A stretch of 64,000 nucleotides of DNA from Rhynchospora pubera (Eukaryota > Streptophyta > Magnoliopsida > Poales > Cyperaceae): positions 42,972,257-43,036,256 of the forward strand of contig CM051459.1 of assembly GCA_028095005.1 (NCBI GenBank), given 5' to 3'. Shown one piece after another: positions 32,057 to 45,834 of this stretch; positions within the stretch are counted from its first letter, which is position 1, and each line of letters starts with the position of its first letter. The notes under the pieces were generated by a model that saw only the letters and a list, made by a program, of their open reading frames with translations, was not told the origin of the DNA and made no database searches. A program made the position numbers and the translations under genes.

Positions 32057-32437
32057 TGTCACAGGAAAGCTGTGACTTTTGTGATAAAATTGGGTAAAAT
32101 TGAGGAAATAGGGGAGATAGATGGAAAGATGGTAGGAATAAAGGAAACAAGAGAATAATCTCAATTTTTATTATCAGAATTGAACAATTTACAATTGCCT
32201 CTTTCCTCCTATATATAGCTATTCTCTTTACAGATACACATCACCTAGACTAGTTCTATCAACAGCTAGATTTTCCTTCTGTTAAGATCAACGCTCCTCC
32301 TTTGTTGCTTATAGCCTATCTGTTAGCTCTGTTAGTGAGCGGGTCATTTTTTGACGGGGCCCCATTAGTTGACTCTTCCGTTGACTCAGTTGTATCTCCA
32401 ACGGCTAGTTGATTTGTCAGTACTTCAATACATGACA
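32057..32437 (-). repeat. Gypsy 3' LTR
   Basis: A 381-bp LTR starts TGTCACAGGAAAGC and ends CATACATGACA-type sequence on the plus strand. It differs from the partner at 48734 by a few substitutions and small indels. Confidence 0.93.
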
Positions 32438-32459
32438 TTGCCCCCTCCTGAAGAGAATT

Positions 32460-34198
32460 CTCGACCTCGAGAATGAATGCAGGGTACAACCGCTGAATGC
32501 TATCATAGTCTTCCCATGTCGCGTTGTCTTCACCAAGATTGACCCACTTAATTTTCAGCTGTGGAATTCCCATAATGCCCCTCTTAACCAGTCTTCTAGA
32601 AAGAACTTTTTTCTGGAGCCACTCTCAATTGTCCATCAGGACCTATTCATGGTAATGTTTGAAGCACCTGATGCCTTCTACTGATGTGCTTTTTGAGCTG
32701 AGAATCATGAATAACAGGGTGGATGTGGGACTTCACTGGTAGATTAAGTTTGTAAGCTACAGACCCAATTTTTTCTATAATCTCATAGGGTCCATAATAC
32801 TTAGAACTTAACTTAGTGTGACTACCCCCAGTTAAAGACTGCTGTCTGTATGGTTGTGCTTTGAAATAGACCCAATCCCCTTCAGAAAAATGTCTTTCTG
32901 TTCTATTAAGATCAGCATACTTTTTCATCCTTGATTGGGCTTTAGTTAAATTTGCCTTGAGTTGCTGCAGTGTAACATGTCTCTCTTGTAGAATAGTATT
33001 GACAGCAGGGTCTGAACTCTTAATTACATTCCCCAAGGGTAATAAGGGAGGAGAGTACCCATATAATGCTTGAAAAGGTGTGGTTCCCAAGGATTGTTGT
33101 AGACTAGTGTTATACCAATATTCTGCTAGAGGTAACCATTTAGCCCACTTCTTCTGATGATCAAAAACCATGCACCTCAAATATTGTTCTAAACACTGAT
33201 TGAGTCTCTCTGTTTGACCATCGGATTGAGGATGGTATGAGGTGCTCAAATTAAGCTGAATCTCTAATTTTGTCATCAGCTCAGACCAAAATTTACTAGT
33301 AAAGATAGGATCTCTATCTGAAACCAAGTTTTGTGGAAGGCCATGAAGTTTATAAATATTGTCCAAGAATGCCTGAGCTACATCACTAGCTGTGAATGGA
33401 TGAGTGAGTGGAATGAAGTGACCATATTTTGTCAGTCTATCAACAATGACTAACACTACATCCCTTCCCTTGGACTTGGGTAATCCAGTGATAAAATCAA
33501 GACCCAAACTTTGCCAAGCACCATCAGGAATAGGGAGTGGTTGTAAAAGGCCAGGGTATTGCACATGCTCCCCTTTATTTAATTGGCAGGTCTGACAAGA
33601 AGTAACAAAGTCATAAATTGACTGTTTCAATTGTGGCCAATAAAACAAGTTCTTAATTTTCTGATAAGTCGCATTGATTCCAGAATGACCTCCAATTGGT
33701 GTATCATGCAGGGACTAAATTATTTTATGTCTCCAATCACCATAATTACCAACACATAATCTACCGTTGTACCTGACAATGCCCATATGTACTGAAACTG
33801 TTGGAGTGGTAGCAACATCTTGTGAGAGGGCCTGCTGATGTAAGGTCGCTATCCAAGGGTCACCTTCATAGCTTTGTTGTAATTCCTGAATCCATTGAGG
33901 TATTATTTCACTTACTGCAGCATCTTCAGCATTATCCCCTTGAAGTTTCCAATTCTGCCCTTCCACTCTCGACAAGGCATCAGCCACCTTATTTTCCTTC
34001 CCCTTTTTGTACTCAATTCTGTAATTGAGACCCAACATCTTACACAGCCCTTTGTGTTGGAGAGCATTGGTGACCTTCTGTTCTAGAAGATGTTTAAGGC
34101 TGATTTGATCAGTCCTTATAACAAAAGTGTTGCCTACCAAGTAATGCCTCCACTTTTTAACAGCAGTAATCAATGCCAATAATTCTTTTTCATAAGTA
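32460..34198 (-). pseudogene. Gypsy pol, 3' part: RNase H, integrase, chromodomain-like end
   Basis: The RNase H segment (to about 33960) includes VIRTDQISLKHLL and ADALSR. A TAG stop at 33715-33717 interrupts the linker to integrase. The integrase has its zinc-binding half (CQTCQLNK) and the catalytic D, D, E residues in GLDFITG, LVSDRDP and the SDGQTERLNQ region. Further stop and frameshift damage lies between 32647 and 32573. The last part (IKWVNLGEDNATWEDYD) resembles a chromodomain, which directs insertion to heterochromatin in chromoviruses. The protein is not producible as one piece. Confidence 0.88.
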
Positions 34199-34539
34199 GA
34201 GAGTGTTAGAGTTATGTCCTAGAAGTCAATAATTTAATGACTTAATTATTAGTTTATGTGTGGGATGATATTTTATCATCTGTTCCTAGGTTTATTATTG
34301 ACAGATTATTCAGGTTGAGGATCTGAATAGTAGATCTCTATTGATCATTCTTTGAAATGACAATAATAAATCTAAATGGTCCATAATCTTGATAATTAAT
34401 AAGGAACATTAATTATCATATAAGATTAGTATGCAAGTTAAGTGATGATTAAGTTCTACTAATCATAGGTAAAAAGTTACCAACTTAATTGCATATGTAT
34501 ATGTTATGGAACATAGTACAGGATTTGACCCAATGAAAT

Positions 34540-36288
34540 TGTTAGAGATATGTCCTAGAAGCCAATCATATTTGGCTACTTCTATGGTTTTATGTTATGG
34601 ATGATTTTATATCATTTGTTCCTTGATTTATGTGTTGGCAGTTCATTCAGGTTGAGGATCTGAATTATAGATCACTGTGATTCATTTAGTAGTAAATGAC
34701 AGCAATAAATCTAAAGCGTCCATAATCTTGATAATTAATAAGGAACATTAATTATCAATAAGATTAGTATGCAAGTTAAGTGTTGATTAAGTTCTATAAA
34801 TCACAGGTTAAGAGTAACCAACTTAATTGCATATGTTTATGTTAATTGAACATAGTACAGGACATGACCCAACGAAATAAATATATGGATTGTGTTATGT
34901 GTCATTATTTATTTCGTTATGATTTTGATTCTAAGTTTGAGATATTTATCTTTTCCACATGAGGATAGGTTCAATAAATATCGTCTACCGCTGATTCCCG
35001 ATAAGGGCTGCTATACGGACGTTATTTATGTTCTCTTGAATTGTGCGGGGAAAAGCTAAATAGTCAAGAAAACCATATGTCCCTCATTAATTCACTTAGT
35101 GAGTGACGATATCTGTTTGGGCCCCTTGATGGAGATAGATTGTTTGCTAGCAACTGATACAATTATCTCTAAATCAAGAAACGTATAATCTGCAAGAATG
35201 ACACATTCCTATCTTGGATGATATCGTGAGACATAGGAATCAAAATAGAGATATACTCTTATTCTCTTATGCAGGATTGAAATATTGTAGCTGTACACTA
35301 TTTATGCGAATTGGGAATCATAACGTGTTGCTAGATACCGCTTATGATTATTGGAATTAAATAGCGATTTAACTCCATGTCCAACGTAGCATAAATCCTC
35401 AAAGGGTCACACAGAATTGGTGTTTTAACCATGCTTGCATTATTTATTTATTTGTAATAATTGGTATTGCAAAATATGATAAGTTGATTAATTAATTAAA
35501 TAGCGTTGTAGACCGTTATAATTAATTAAATCAAAGGGATCATATAGAAATAAATTAATGCATTATCTAATCCCTAAATAATTATTATTAAGTTAATAAT
35601 TATTTATTTCAACACATATGCATATTATAGGGCTTTAATTAAATAGTTAATTAAAGGCCCAATAGGGATCCAAATTGAGAGCAACAAGAGGGGCCATTTA
35701 ATGATTGATTAAGTGGACCCAAGAGGCAAAACACATAGCCCATAAAGGGCCCATAATGTGGCCGGCCATGCATGGAGGTAGGTGGGGTGGCAATTTGGTA
35801 AATAGTTAGTGTGAGGTAGGTAGGGTTTGCACACTATATAAAGAGGTGTATGGTTGCAAATCCCCCTCTCTCTCTCTCCCACTAACCTAGCCGCCCCCCC
35901 TCTCTTGGTAGGCGCCTCCCCCTCTCCTCTCTCCCTATTGCTCATGTGTTGAGCCCCATTCTTCCACAAATTGATTAGTTAATTTGCTAGAAGAACGGGA
36001 AAGCTAGGGATTAGTCATCTCCTCCAAGTTACTAGCATAGCTTGTTGAGGATTTGGTTAATACCAAGTGGACTCGAGGAGCTTTCGACAAGGAGGCCGAA
36101 AGAGCAAGCACCACCTTCATCCTAGCCGCGGTTCAAATCCCCTTGGTTACGATATCAAGGAAGGTACATCTTTGAACCCTTTCTCTTGTGCGAATGGCTT
36201 AATACTAGTTCCTATGTGTGTGCATGCTTAATTATGGGTAATTAATAGTAATTATCCTTGAAAAATTAAAATTGTGCACTTACTAACA
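34540..36288 (+). repeat. Copia 5' LTR
   Basis: The LTR is 1,749 bp. A TATATAAA box at 35835-35842, followed by a CT-rich stretch, is the probable promoter core, placing the R region in the last third. The partner is at 42640-44397. Confidence 0.94.
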
Positions 36289-36289
36289 G

Positions 36290-36301
36290 TGGTATCAGAG
36301 C
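36290..36301 (+). other. Copia primer-binding site
   Basis: TGGTATCAGAGC, complementary to the initiator tRNA-Met 3' end, lies one base after the 5' LTR. Confidence 0.93.
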
Positions 36302-38364
36302 ACATGGTCGTACTTAAGCTATTTTGACACTTAATTAAGAGAAATTGGCTAATTAACGGATTAGTAGAGATGATGCGTTTGTTTGCTGTCTGGAAATGGT
36401 ATTTTCTGTGTTGTTTCGCGTTTTTCGCTTTGATAAGTTCTCTGGAAGTTTTTTCCATCTACATTAAAGTTGTAGATCTGTGGATTGTGATTCTTTTGGC
36501 GTTAGATTCACATTTTTCTGAATTAGTATAGATTTACTGTGAATAAAATGGCGACAGTGCGCAGAACCAGTTTCTGCTCGCACTGTCCTGTTTGAATGGC
36601 TTGAAAGATTTATATTTTGAATATAAGTACCAGTGTTCTATGGCTAGATTTAAAGAGGACTTGAAGCTCTTTCTGAGCATGTATAAATTGTTGCATGACT
36701 TGGATTAATTTGTGGGTTTTCAAGTATGAAAAGGAAGATCTCGTCAGATCCAGTTTGTTGAGCAAATCGATTGTTCTAATAAACTGTACCAACTGAGAAC
36801 TCTTTTAAAAATTCTGTTTAAATGGAGTTGTTCTATTTTGAGTTAGAATTCCAGGAAAATTAATTTCATAATTTTTCGTGGAAGTTTGGACCTTCAACTA
36901 GGTTAGAACATTTCGATCGACAGTCTGTTCCAGTACAGAATTTGTTGATTGTTTAGTTTGTAACTCGAACCTTTTGAACTGAACTTGGTGGTTTTCTTTT
37001 CATGAATAGTTAGCCTATAGACTAAACTATTTTTTCTATGTATATTGTATATATAAAAACTGATTAGAAGGTGGTCTAACAGACCAAATGGTTGAGAGGA
37101 TAATCTGAAAGTCTCATAACGGTGTTTCGTGCACTTGTAAGAGATTTGTCATTTTTTATTCTCCCAGATGGTTTAAGATATCTTCTTGAAATTTTTACTG
37201 GTAATCACAACTATGATAAGGAGCTTAAGTAATTTATTTGAGAATTTTTGGAGACCTAAAACCTTTGTTTTTATTGGATTCCATTAGTTACATTTTTTAA
37301 TAAATTACTGTTTTTCTAAGTATTCAAACTAGTTGAAATTAATTAGAAAACTCCTTGTTTGATCTCCTTTCAGTTATGGGATGTTGAAAGAACTTTCTAA
37401 ATGAATTTAAACAAGTTTTGTTGTTTAAAATTGAGGATTTGTACACAAATTTACTTATGGCAAACAAATCGCAAAGATGCTTGAAAATCGTTAATTGGAA
37501 ACAAAGTGCTTGTATGTGCTAACTTTGTTTTGTAGGTGGATAGTGGGTTTAGTATGGCTCAAGACTCAATGCCTTGTGGTTGTAATGAATGCATGTGTGG
37601 ATGTTTGTAATGCGGCCTTTGGTGCCATTAATTAATTAATTTCGTTGATTAATTTTTGATGTAACTTGAGAGGCTTGCATGCCCCTAAGGTTAGGATGGG
37701 AATAGGATGTTTTCACATGTATTTTGCACCTTTATTTTATATAGGATTTAGATCCTTATAGAATTTAGTGGGAGGGCAAGTATTAGATTAGTTTTGCTCC
37801 ATGGACGATGTGGCGAAACTAATGCAAGCGGGAGCCATACAAACCCACAACTATGAGATGCTTATGTGATTACTTTTGTTAGGTTAGGTATGGGTGTATG
37901 CTTACACGACCACCAAACAAAGTGTCATATGAATTGTTTGTCCCAAACTAAAATGAATAAGTTAAATCGCCCTCCTTCTCTCTATCCCCTTCACGCCGAT
38001 TGTCACTCATGGCGCGGTCCGCCCAAGCGGACGTCATGATTGCCAATTCGGTAGTCGGGGTGCAAATAACTAAGATTTGTAAGGAGCAAATAGTGAGAAG
38101 TGACTTTTCGATGGACCCAACTAGAGTTTGGACATCGGGGCGAAGTTCGCTTATGCGAACCAAGAGTCATGGTAAGATGATTGGTTGTAGAACCTACCTT
38201 ATCTAATCATTTTGGATGACGTGCCATAGCAGGTCCATTTTGATGAAAATAGGGGTCTTGGAAATCACTATACTTAGGGACTTTAAAAGTGTAGTGAAAG
38301 TTTTACTTTTGTTAAAACTAAAAACATAAAACTAATTGACCTTTAAATTCGATAATTGTTGTAG
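36302..38364 (+). other. Copia untranslated leader, about 2 kb
   Basis: No long frame is found between the primer-binding site and gag. The sequence is AT-rich and ends TTGTTGTAG directly before the gag ATG, which resembles a splice acceptor. Leaders of this length are longer than in most copia elements. Confidence 0.7.
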
Positions 38365-41300
38365 ATGTCTTCCTCCTCTTTAACGCTTCGTTCTCTTCTT
38401 GAGAAAGAGAAACTCGCCTTTAACGGTGCTAATTTCTTGGATTGGCACCGCAACCTAAGGCTTGCCCTTAGGTTTGAGAAAAGGGAGTACCTCCTCACCA
38501 CTCCGATTCCCTCTGCTCCTAAGGACACCGATCCAAAGGATAAGCAAGAGGAATATGAGAAGCACGTCAATGACGACATGGAGATGTCGGTCTTGATGGT
38601 TGCGGTCATGGAATCGGAACTCCAAAAGGAGTTCATCGATAGTGGTTATGGAGTGTTTGAAATGATCACTCGTCTCAAGAACATGTTCCAAACCAAGGCC
38701 CGCACCGAAAGGGCCCGTCTCATCAAGGTCGTCGCCAACACTCGCTTGACGGAGGGTCATGAAGTCGGGCCACACGTCATGAAGATGGCGGGGTTGTTTC
38801 GGCAGCTTGAAAAGCTTGATACGCCCTTTCCTACGGGTGCGATTCAAGATTTCATTCTCAACTCCCTCCCTCCAAGCTTCACCGGTTTTGTTGTGAACTA
38901 CCGGATGAATGGCATGGACAAGAGCATGGATGATCTCCAAAACATGCTCGTTGAGACGGAGGATAGTCTCAAGAAGGAGAAGGGCCCAAAGGATGTTCTT
39001 GCCGTGAGTGACAAGAGCAAGAAGATCAAGAAGCGAGGCCGTAAAGCCAAGAAAGGCAAAGGCCCGGTGACGCCCCAAGGTCCGGCCAAGGGTGCTCCCG
39101 TGGGTTCCAAGAAGAAGAAGAACCCGGCCACTCCCGAGACCGTTTGCTACTATTGTAGCAACAAGGGTCATTGGAGGAGAAACTGCCTCAAGTACCTTGC
39201 GGACAAGAAGGCGGGAACCGTCCAACTTTCTTCTTCAGGTATATTTGTCATCGAAACCCTTCTCGCTACCTCTAACACCGATTGGGTATTTGATACCGGT
39301 TCGTGTGCTCACATTTGTCGAAATGTGCAGGTCCTAAAGAATAGGAGGCGGCTCGAGAAAGGTGAAGTTCAACTCCGCGTCGGGAATGGCACGTGCATCT
39401 CCGCTATGGCCATTGGGAGCGTGGATTTAACTTTACCTTCCGGTTTTGTGTTGGAACTAAAAGATGTATTTTTGGTTCCCTCTATCACTCGAAACATTAT
39501 CTCTATCTCTTGTTTGGACATGGATGGTTTTGATGTTGTAATAAAGAACAAGTTGTTGACCTTGTTTCGAAATGATGTTCGTTTTTGTGATGCGCATTTA
39601 TTGAATGGTCTTTATGTGCTTGATACTAGCGGACTTATCTTGAGTGTTGAGAATGACAATAGGAAACGTAAGATTTCACATGAGAATGCAACTTTGATGT
39701 GGCATTGCCGCTTAGGTCATATCAATGAGAAACGCATCAAGAGATTACAAACCGTTGGTCTCTTGGATCAATTCGCTTTCGAGCCAATTGACACATGCGA
39801 ATCTTGTTTGATGGGAAAGATGACCAAAGCGCCTTTTCCTAACAAAGGAACAAGGGCAAATGACTTATTAGACCTTGTACATACCGATGTATGTGGACCT
39901 ATGAGCATTTGTGCGCGTGGTGGTTATTCATACTTCATCACATTCACCGATGATCATAGTAGATACGGGTATATCTACTTGATGCGTCACAAATCCGAAT
40001 CCTTTAACAAGTTCAAAGAATTTAAGAATGAAGTTGAGAACCAACTTGGTCGAAAGATCAAGGTCTTACGATCCGATCGAGGTGGTGAGTACTTGAGCCA
40101 TGGGTTTGGCAACTATCTAAAGGAGTGTGGAATCGTTCCACAACTCACTCCACCCGGAACACCACAATGGAATGGTGTATCCGAAAGGAGGAATCGAACT
40201 TTGCTTGACATGGTTCGATCAATGATGAGCCAAGCCGATTTGCCTATGTCCTTTTGGGGATACGCCCTTGAAACCGCAACTTTTACATTAAACCGTGTTC
40301 CATCAAAGTCCGTTGAGAAGACGCCCTATGAGCTTTGGTTTAAGAAGAAACCAAGCATGTCGTTTCTCAAGATTTGGGGTTGTGAAGCTTATGTGAAAAG
40401 GCTAGTGAGCGATAAGCTTGGACCCAAATCGGACAAATGTCATTTCGTAGGATACCCTAAGGAAACGAAGGGTTACTACTTCTATAACCGCAACGAGAAC
40501 AAGATAGTTGTTGCTCGTTATGGTGTGTTCTTGGAGAAAGAATTTCTCTCAAGAAGAAGTAGTGGGAGCAACGTGGTGATTGAAGAAATTCAAGAACCAC
40601 AACAACAAAGCATGCCTCAAGTAGGCAATGTAGTTGTTCCCGATATGGTGCCAAATGAGATTGCACAAAATGTGGATGCACCGAATGAGATTGTAGCCGA
40701 ACCCATTCCACAAGTTGTTGTGGAAGAAGAGGTTCACGAACAAGCTCCCTCAAATGAAAACTCAAACATATCGCGAGTCGATGATGTTGAGGAAGCACCT
40801 TCACTTGAAGTTCAAGAACAAAGTCCACAAACCGTTGTGGAACAAGTTCAAGAACCTCAAGCGTCTACCCTACGAAGATCGGCAAGGCCAAGTCGTCCAC
40901 CTATAAGATATTTAGGTTTGCACGATGTTCTCGTCATGGAGAACGATGAGCCTTTGACCATTGATGACATGAGAAAGAAACCCGACTCCAAGGAATGGCT
41001 AAAAGCCATGGAATCCGAAATGCAATCCATGTATGACAACAAGGTTTGGACCTTGGTTGACCTTCCCAACGGAGTAAAACCCGTTGAGAACAAATGGATC
41101 TTTAAGAGAAAGGTCGACATGGATGGCAACTTGACCATTTACAAAGCACGACTTGTAGCGAAAGGTTACAAGCAAATTCATGGTATTGACTATGAAGAAA
41201 CCTTCTCGCCCGTCGTCATGTTCAAGTCAATTCGGATCATGTTAGCAATTGCCGCATTCTATGATTATGAGATTTGGCAAATGGATGTCAAAATCGCCTT

Positions 41301-42528
41301 CCTAAATGGAAATTTGGAAGAGGATGTGTATATGACACAACCCGAGTGTTTTGTGGATCCAAAGAATGCTAACAAAGTATGCAAGCTTCAACGATCCATT
41401 TATGGATTAAAGCAAGCATCAAGGAGTTGGAACAAGCGCTTTGATGAGGAAGTCAAGAAATTGAACTTCTCTCAAAGTGAAAAGGAACCTTGTGTCTACA
41501 AGAGGTTTAGTGGGAGCGTGGTTGTGTTTCTTGTTCTATATGTTGACGATATACTCTTGATCGGGAATGATATTCCCGAATTGAATGCAGTCAAGGATTC
41601 ATTGAAGAAAGTGTTCTCAATGAAAGACTTGGGCGAAGCCGCCTACATCCTAGGAATCAAGATCTATAGAGATAGATCAAAGAGGATGTTAGGTTTGAGC
41701 CAAGATGCATATATTGACAAGGTGTTGCAAAAACACAACATGGCGAATTCCAAGAAAGGATTCTTGCCTATGTCACATGGCATTTACTTGAGCAAGACTC
41801 AAGGCCCGACAACGGAGACAGATCGTGAATACATGAAGCGATTCAAGTATCCATCTGTAGTCGGATCGATCATGTATGCCATGCTATGCACTCGCCCCGA
41901 TGTGGCACATCCGATTAGCGTGACTAGTCGATACCAAGCCAACCCAGGCATGGCACATTGGACCGCAGTCAAGAATATCCTCAAGTATCTCAAGAGAACC
42001 AAGGAGAGCATTCTCGTTTACGGTGGAGACCAAGAGCTCGTTGTAACTGGTTACACCGATGCTAGTTTCCAAACCGATCGAGATGACTCCAAATCACAGT
42101 CCGGCTTTGTATTTCTGCTTAATAGTGGTGCCGTAAGTTGGAAGAGTTCCAAGCAAGATACTACGGCCGATTCCGTCACCGAAGCAGAGTACTTAGCGGC
42201 TGGCGAAGCAGCAAAAGAAGCCGTATGGATCAAGGAGTTCTTGACCGAGCTAGAGGTGGTTCCAAGCATCTCGGGTCCAGTGGATATCTACTGCGACAAT
42301 ACGGGAGCCATAGCTCAGTCCAAGGAGCCTAGGTCTCACCAGAAGACTAGGCACATTCTACGACGATTTCATCTCATCTGTCAGTTGGTCAATGACGGTT
42401 AGGTCAAGGTCAAGAAGGTGGATGGTGCCGCGAACACAGCGGACCCTCTGACAAAGCCTTTGTCTCGAGCCACGCATGAGTTGCATGTTGCATCCAATGG
42501 GATTAGGCGTATGCCTGATTGGCTTTGA
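38365..42528 (+). pseudogene. Copia gag-pol polyprotein with one premature stop
   Basis: One frame of 1,387 codons is open except for TAG at 42400-42402 (codon 1346). The order is as follows. Gag has a CCHC knuckle (CYYCSNKGHWRRNC, near codon 260). Protease has DTGS (near 309). Integrase has the HHCC half (near 445) and DDE catalytic residues (from near 507). Reverse transcriptase has YVDDILLIG (near 1058). RNase H runs from about 1231. This integrase-before-RT order defines Ty1/copia. The lost tail carries the conserved ADPLTKPL end of RNase H. All catalytic motifs that I can see are intact, so the element was active recently. The copy may still yield most of the polyprotein. Confidence 0.95.
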
Positions 42529-42626
42529 GTTGTATTTTTATTTAGGCGTTAGTATGAGGCATGTATATTTGGATATTACATTGAGTACTATACACTGGCT
42601 AGAAGTCACTATTGATTGACTCTAGG

Positions 42627-42638
42627 CCAAGTGGGAGA
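42627..42638 (+). other. Copia polypurine tract
   Basis: CAAGTGGGAGAT-type purine-rich sequence ends just before the 3' LTR, where plus-strand synthesis is primed. Confidence 0.8.
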
Positions 42639-42639
42639 T

Positions 42640-44397
42640 TGTTAGAGATATGTCCTAGAAGCCAATCATATTTGGCTACTTCTATGGTTTTATGTTATGG
42701 ATGATTTTATATCATTTGTTCCTTGATTTATGTGTTGGCAGTTCATTCAGGTTGAGGATCTGAATTATAGATCACTGTGATTCATTTAGTAGTAAATGAC
42801 AACAATAAATCTAAAGCGTCCATAATCTTGATAATTAACAAGGAACATTAATTATCAATAAGATTAGTATGCAAGTTAAGTGTTGATTAAGTTCTATAAA
42901 TCACAGGTTAAGAGTAACCAACTTAATTGCATATGTTTATGTTAATTGAACATAGTACAGGACATGACCCAACGAAATAAATATATGGATTGTGTTATGT
43001 GTCATTATTTATTTCATTATGATTTTGATTCTAAGTTTGAGATATTTATCTTTTCCACATGAGGATAGGTTCAATAAATATCGTCTACCGCTGATTCCCG
43101 ATAAGGACTGCTATACGGACGTTAGTTATGTTCTCTTGAATTGTGCGGGGAAAAGCTAAATAGTCAAGAAAACCGTATGTCCCTCATTAATTCACTTAGT
43201 GAGTGACGATATCTGTTTGGGCCCCTTGATGGAGATAGATTGTTTGCTAGCAACTGATACAATTATCTCTAAATCAAGAAACGTATAATCTGCAAGAATG
43301 ACACATTCCTATCTTGGATTATACGATGATATCGTGAGACATAGGAATCAAAATAGAGATATACTTTTATTCTCTTATGCAGGATTGAAATATTGTAGAT
43401 GTACACTATTTATGCGAATTGGGAATCATAACGTGTTGCTAGATACCGCTTATGATTATTGGAATTAAATAGCGATTTAACTCCATGTCCAACGTAGCAT
43501 AAATCCTCAAAGGGTCACACAGAATTGGTGTTTTAACCATGCTTGCATTATTTATTTATTTGTAATAATTGGTATTGCAAAATATGATAAGTTGATTAAT
43601 TAATTAAATAGTGTTGTAGACCGTTATAATTAATTAAATCAAAGGGATCATATAGAAATAAATTAATGCATTATCTAATCCCTAAATAATTATTATTAAG
43701 TTAATAATTATTTATTTCAACACATATGCATATTATAGGGCTTTAATTAAATAGTTAATTAAAGGCCCAATAGGGATCCAAATTGAGAGCAACAAGAGGG
43801 GCCATTTAATGATTGATTAAATGGACCCAAGAGGCAAAGCACATAGCCCATAAAGGGCCCATAATGTGGCCGGCCATGCATGGAGGTAGGTGGGGTGGCA
43901 ATTTGGTAAATAGTTAGTGTGAGGTAGGTAGGGTTTGCACACTATATAAAGAGGTGTATGGTTGCAAATCCCCCTCTCTCTCTCTCCCACTAACCTAGCC
44001 GCCCCCCCCTCTCTTGGTAGGCGCCTCCCCCTCTCCTCTCTCCCTATTGCTCATGTGTTGAGCCCCATTCTTTCACAAATTGATTAGTTCATTTGCTAGA
44101 AGAACGGGAAAGCTAGGGATTAGTCATCTCCTCCAAGTTACTAGCATAGCTTGTTGAGGATTTGGTTAATACCAAGTGGACTCGAGGAGCTTTCGACAAG
44201 GAGGCCGAAAGAGCAAGCACCACCTTCATCCTAGCCGCGGTTCAAATCCCCTTGGTTACGATATCAAGGGAGGTACATCTTTGAACCTTTTCTCTTGTGC
44301 GAATGGCTTAATACTAGTTCCTATGTGTGTGCATGCTTAATTATGGGTAATTAATAGTAATTATCCTTGAAAAATTAAAATTGTGCACTTACTAACA
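42640..44397 (+). repeat. Copia 3' LTR
   Basis: The LTR is 1,758 bp. It differs from the 5' LTR by scattered substitutions and an extra TTATAC-type insertion near 43320. Confidence 0.94.
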
Positions 44398-45834
44398 GAA
44401 ATAAACATATGGATTGTGTTATGTGTCATTGTTTATTTCGTTATGATTTTGGTTCTAAGTTTGAGATGTTTATCTTTTCCACATGAGGATAGGTTCAATA
44501 AATATTGTCTACCGCTGATTCCCGATAAGGGCTGCTATACGGACTTTATTTATGTTCTCTTGAATTGTGCGGGGAAAAGCTAATCATCAAGAAAACCGTA
44601 TGTCCCTCATTAATTCACTTAGTGAGTGACGATATCTGTTTGGGCCCCTTGATGGAGTTGGATCGTATGCGCGCAACTAAGCGATCAACTCTAGATCAAG
44701 AAACGTATAATATGCAAGAATGACACATTCCTATCTTGATTTATACGATGATATCGTGTGACATAAGAATCAAAATAGAGAAATACTTTTATTCTCTTAT
44801 GAAGGATTTAAATATTGTAGCAGTACATTATTTATGCGAATTGGGAATCATAACGTGTTGCTAGATACCGCTTATGATTATTGGAACTAAATAACGATTT
44901 AATTCCATGTCCAACATAGCATAAATCCTCAAAGGGTCACACAAATAGGACATTAATCACACAGTGCATTATTTATTTATTTACAACAGTAAGTACTGTG
45001 AAAATATGATAAGATTGATTAATTAATTATATACCGTTGCGAACCGTTATAATTAATTAAGTCAATGGATCATATAGAAATAAATTAATGCATTAACTAA
45101 TCCTAAAATAATTATTAATGAGTTAATAATTAATTTAGTTCAACACAATTTTAATATAAATGGTTATATTATTTGATTGGGCCGTTATTTGGTAGCAAAT
45201 AGATAGCCCAATTAAAGAGCAAATAAATGAGACTTTAATTAATAGAATTAGAGACTAAATTGAGTGGATTAAGTGGCCCATATAGGCCCATTTCGTGGCT
45301 GCCCAATATGGTGGTAGGTGGGATGGCATAGTTGTAATTATGCAAGAGGTCAATTAGGTTTTGTGCTCTATATAAGGACCACTTATGAGAGCCTCCACCT
45401 AGTTTTTCTCTCTCCTCTCATTCCTCCCATGGAGGCTGCCACTTTCATCCTCTATTTCTCTCTTTTGCTCATGTGTTGAGCTATTTTCTCTCCACTAAAT
45501 CAAGGTTGTTGATTGATGCAAGAGAGAAAACCATAAGGATTAGGCTTGTTCTTTGGGTATGCTAGCACGTACCTTGTAGAACGTGATTAATCCTCCTTGG
45601 TGGACTCGAGGGTGGCTACTAGACGTGGTGGAGATGGTGGAGAAGGCACACTATCGATTCCCATGCCTTGGTCAAGCCCCGCGAATACGATTTCGCGGGA
45701 GGTACAATATTCCACCCCTTTCTCTTTGTGTTAATTTGGCTTTTGTGCACGATCCGTTGTGTGTGATGTTTCAATGGCTTAATTAAATTATAATTAGCAT
45801 AAAAATTGAAAATTACACACTTCCTAACAGAGAG

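Larger units (their letters stand above)
34540..44397 (+). mobile_element. Young full-length Ty1/copia LTR retrotransposon
   Basis: A 9.86-kb element has LTRs of about 1.75 kb that start TGTTAGAGATATG and end CACTTACTAACA. GAAAT flanks both ends (34535-34539 and 44398-44402). It has a tRNA-Met primer-binding site, a long leader, one gag-pol frame and a purine-rich tract before the 3' LTR. By eye the LTRs differ at about twenty positions plus a few indels, roughly 1%, implying a recent insertion. It sits inside an older LTR of a related family. Confidence 0.96.
34204..45829 (+). mobile_element. Older copia-type solo LTR, split by the younger element
   Basis: The left part (34204-34539) starts TGTTAGAGTTATGTCC. 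The right part (from about 44398 to 45829) ends CACTTCCTAACA. GAGAG flanks the pair (34199-34203 and 45830-45834). Together they form one LTR of about 1.76 kb, clearly related to but diverged from the LTRs of the element inside it. There is no internal region, so it arose by LTR-LTR recombination before the second insertion. Confidence 0.9.

Noticed and set aside
35709..35969. Frames inside the copia LTRs
   Set aside because: They are repeated in the other LTR, short and low in complexity; they are LTR sequence.
38455..39225. 256-codon frame antisense to copia gag
   Set aside because: It mirrors the gag frame, has no family resemblance, and lies opposite a clearly coding sequence.
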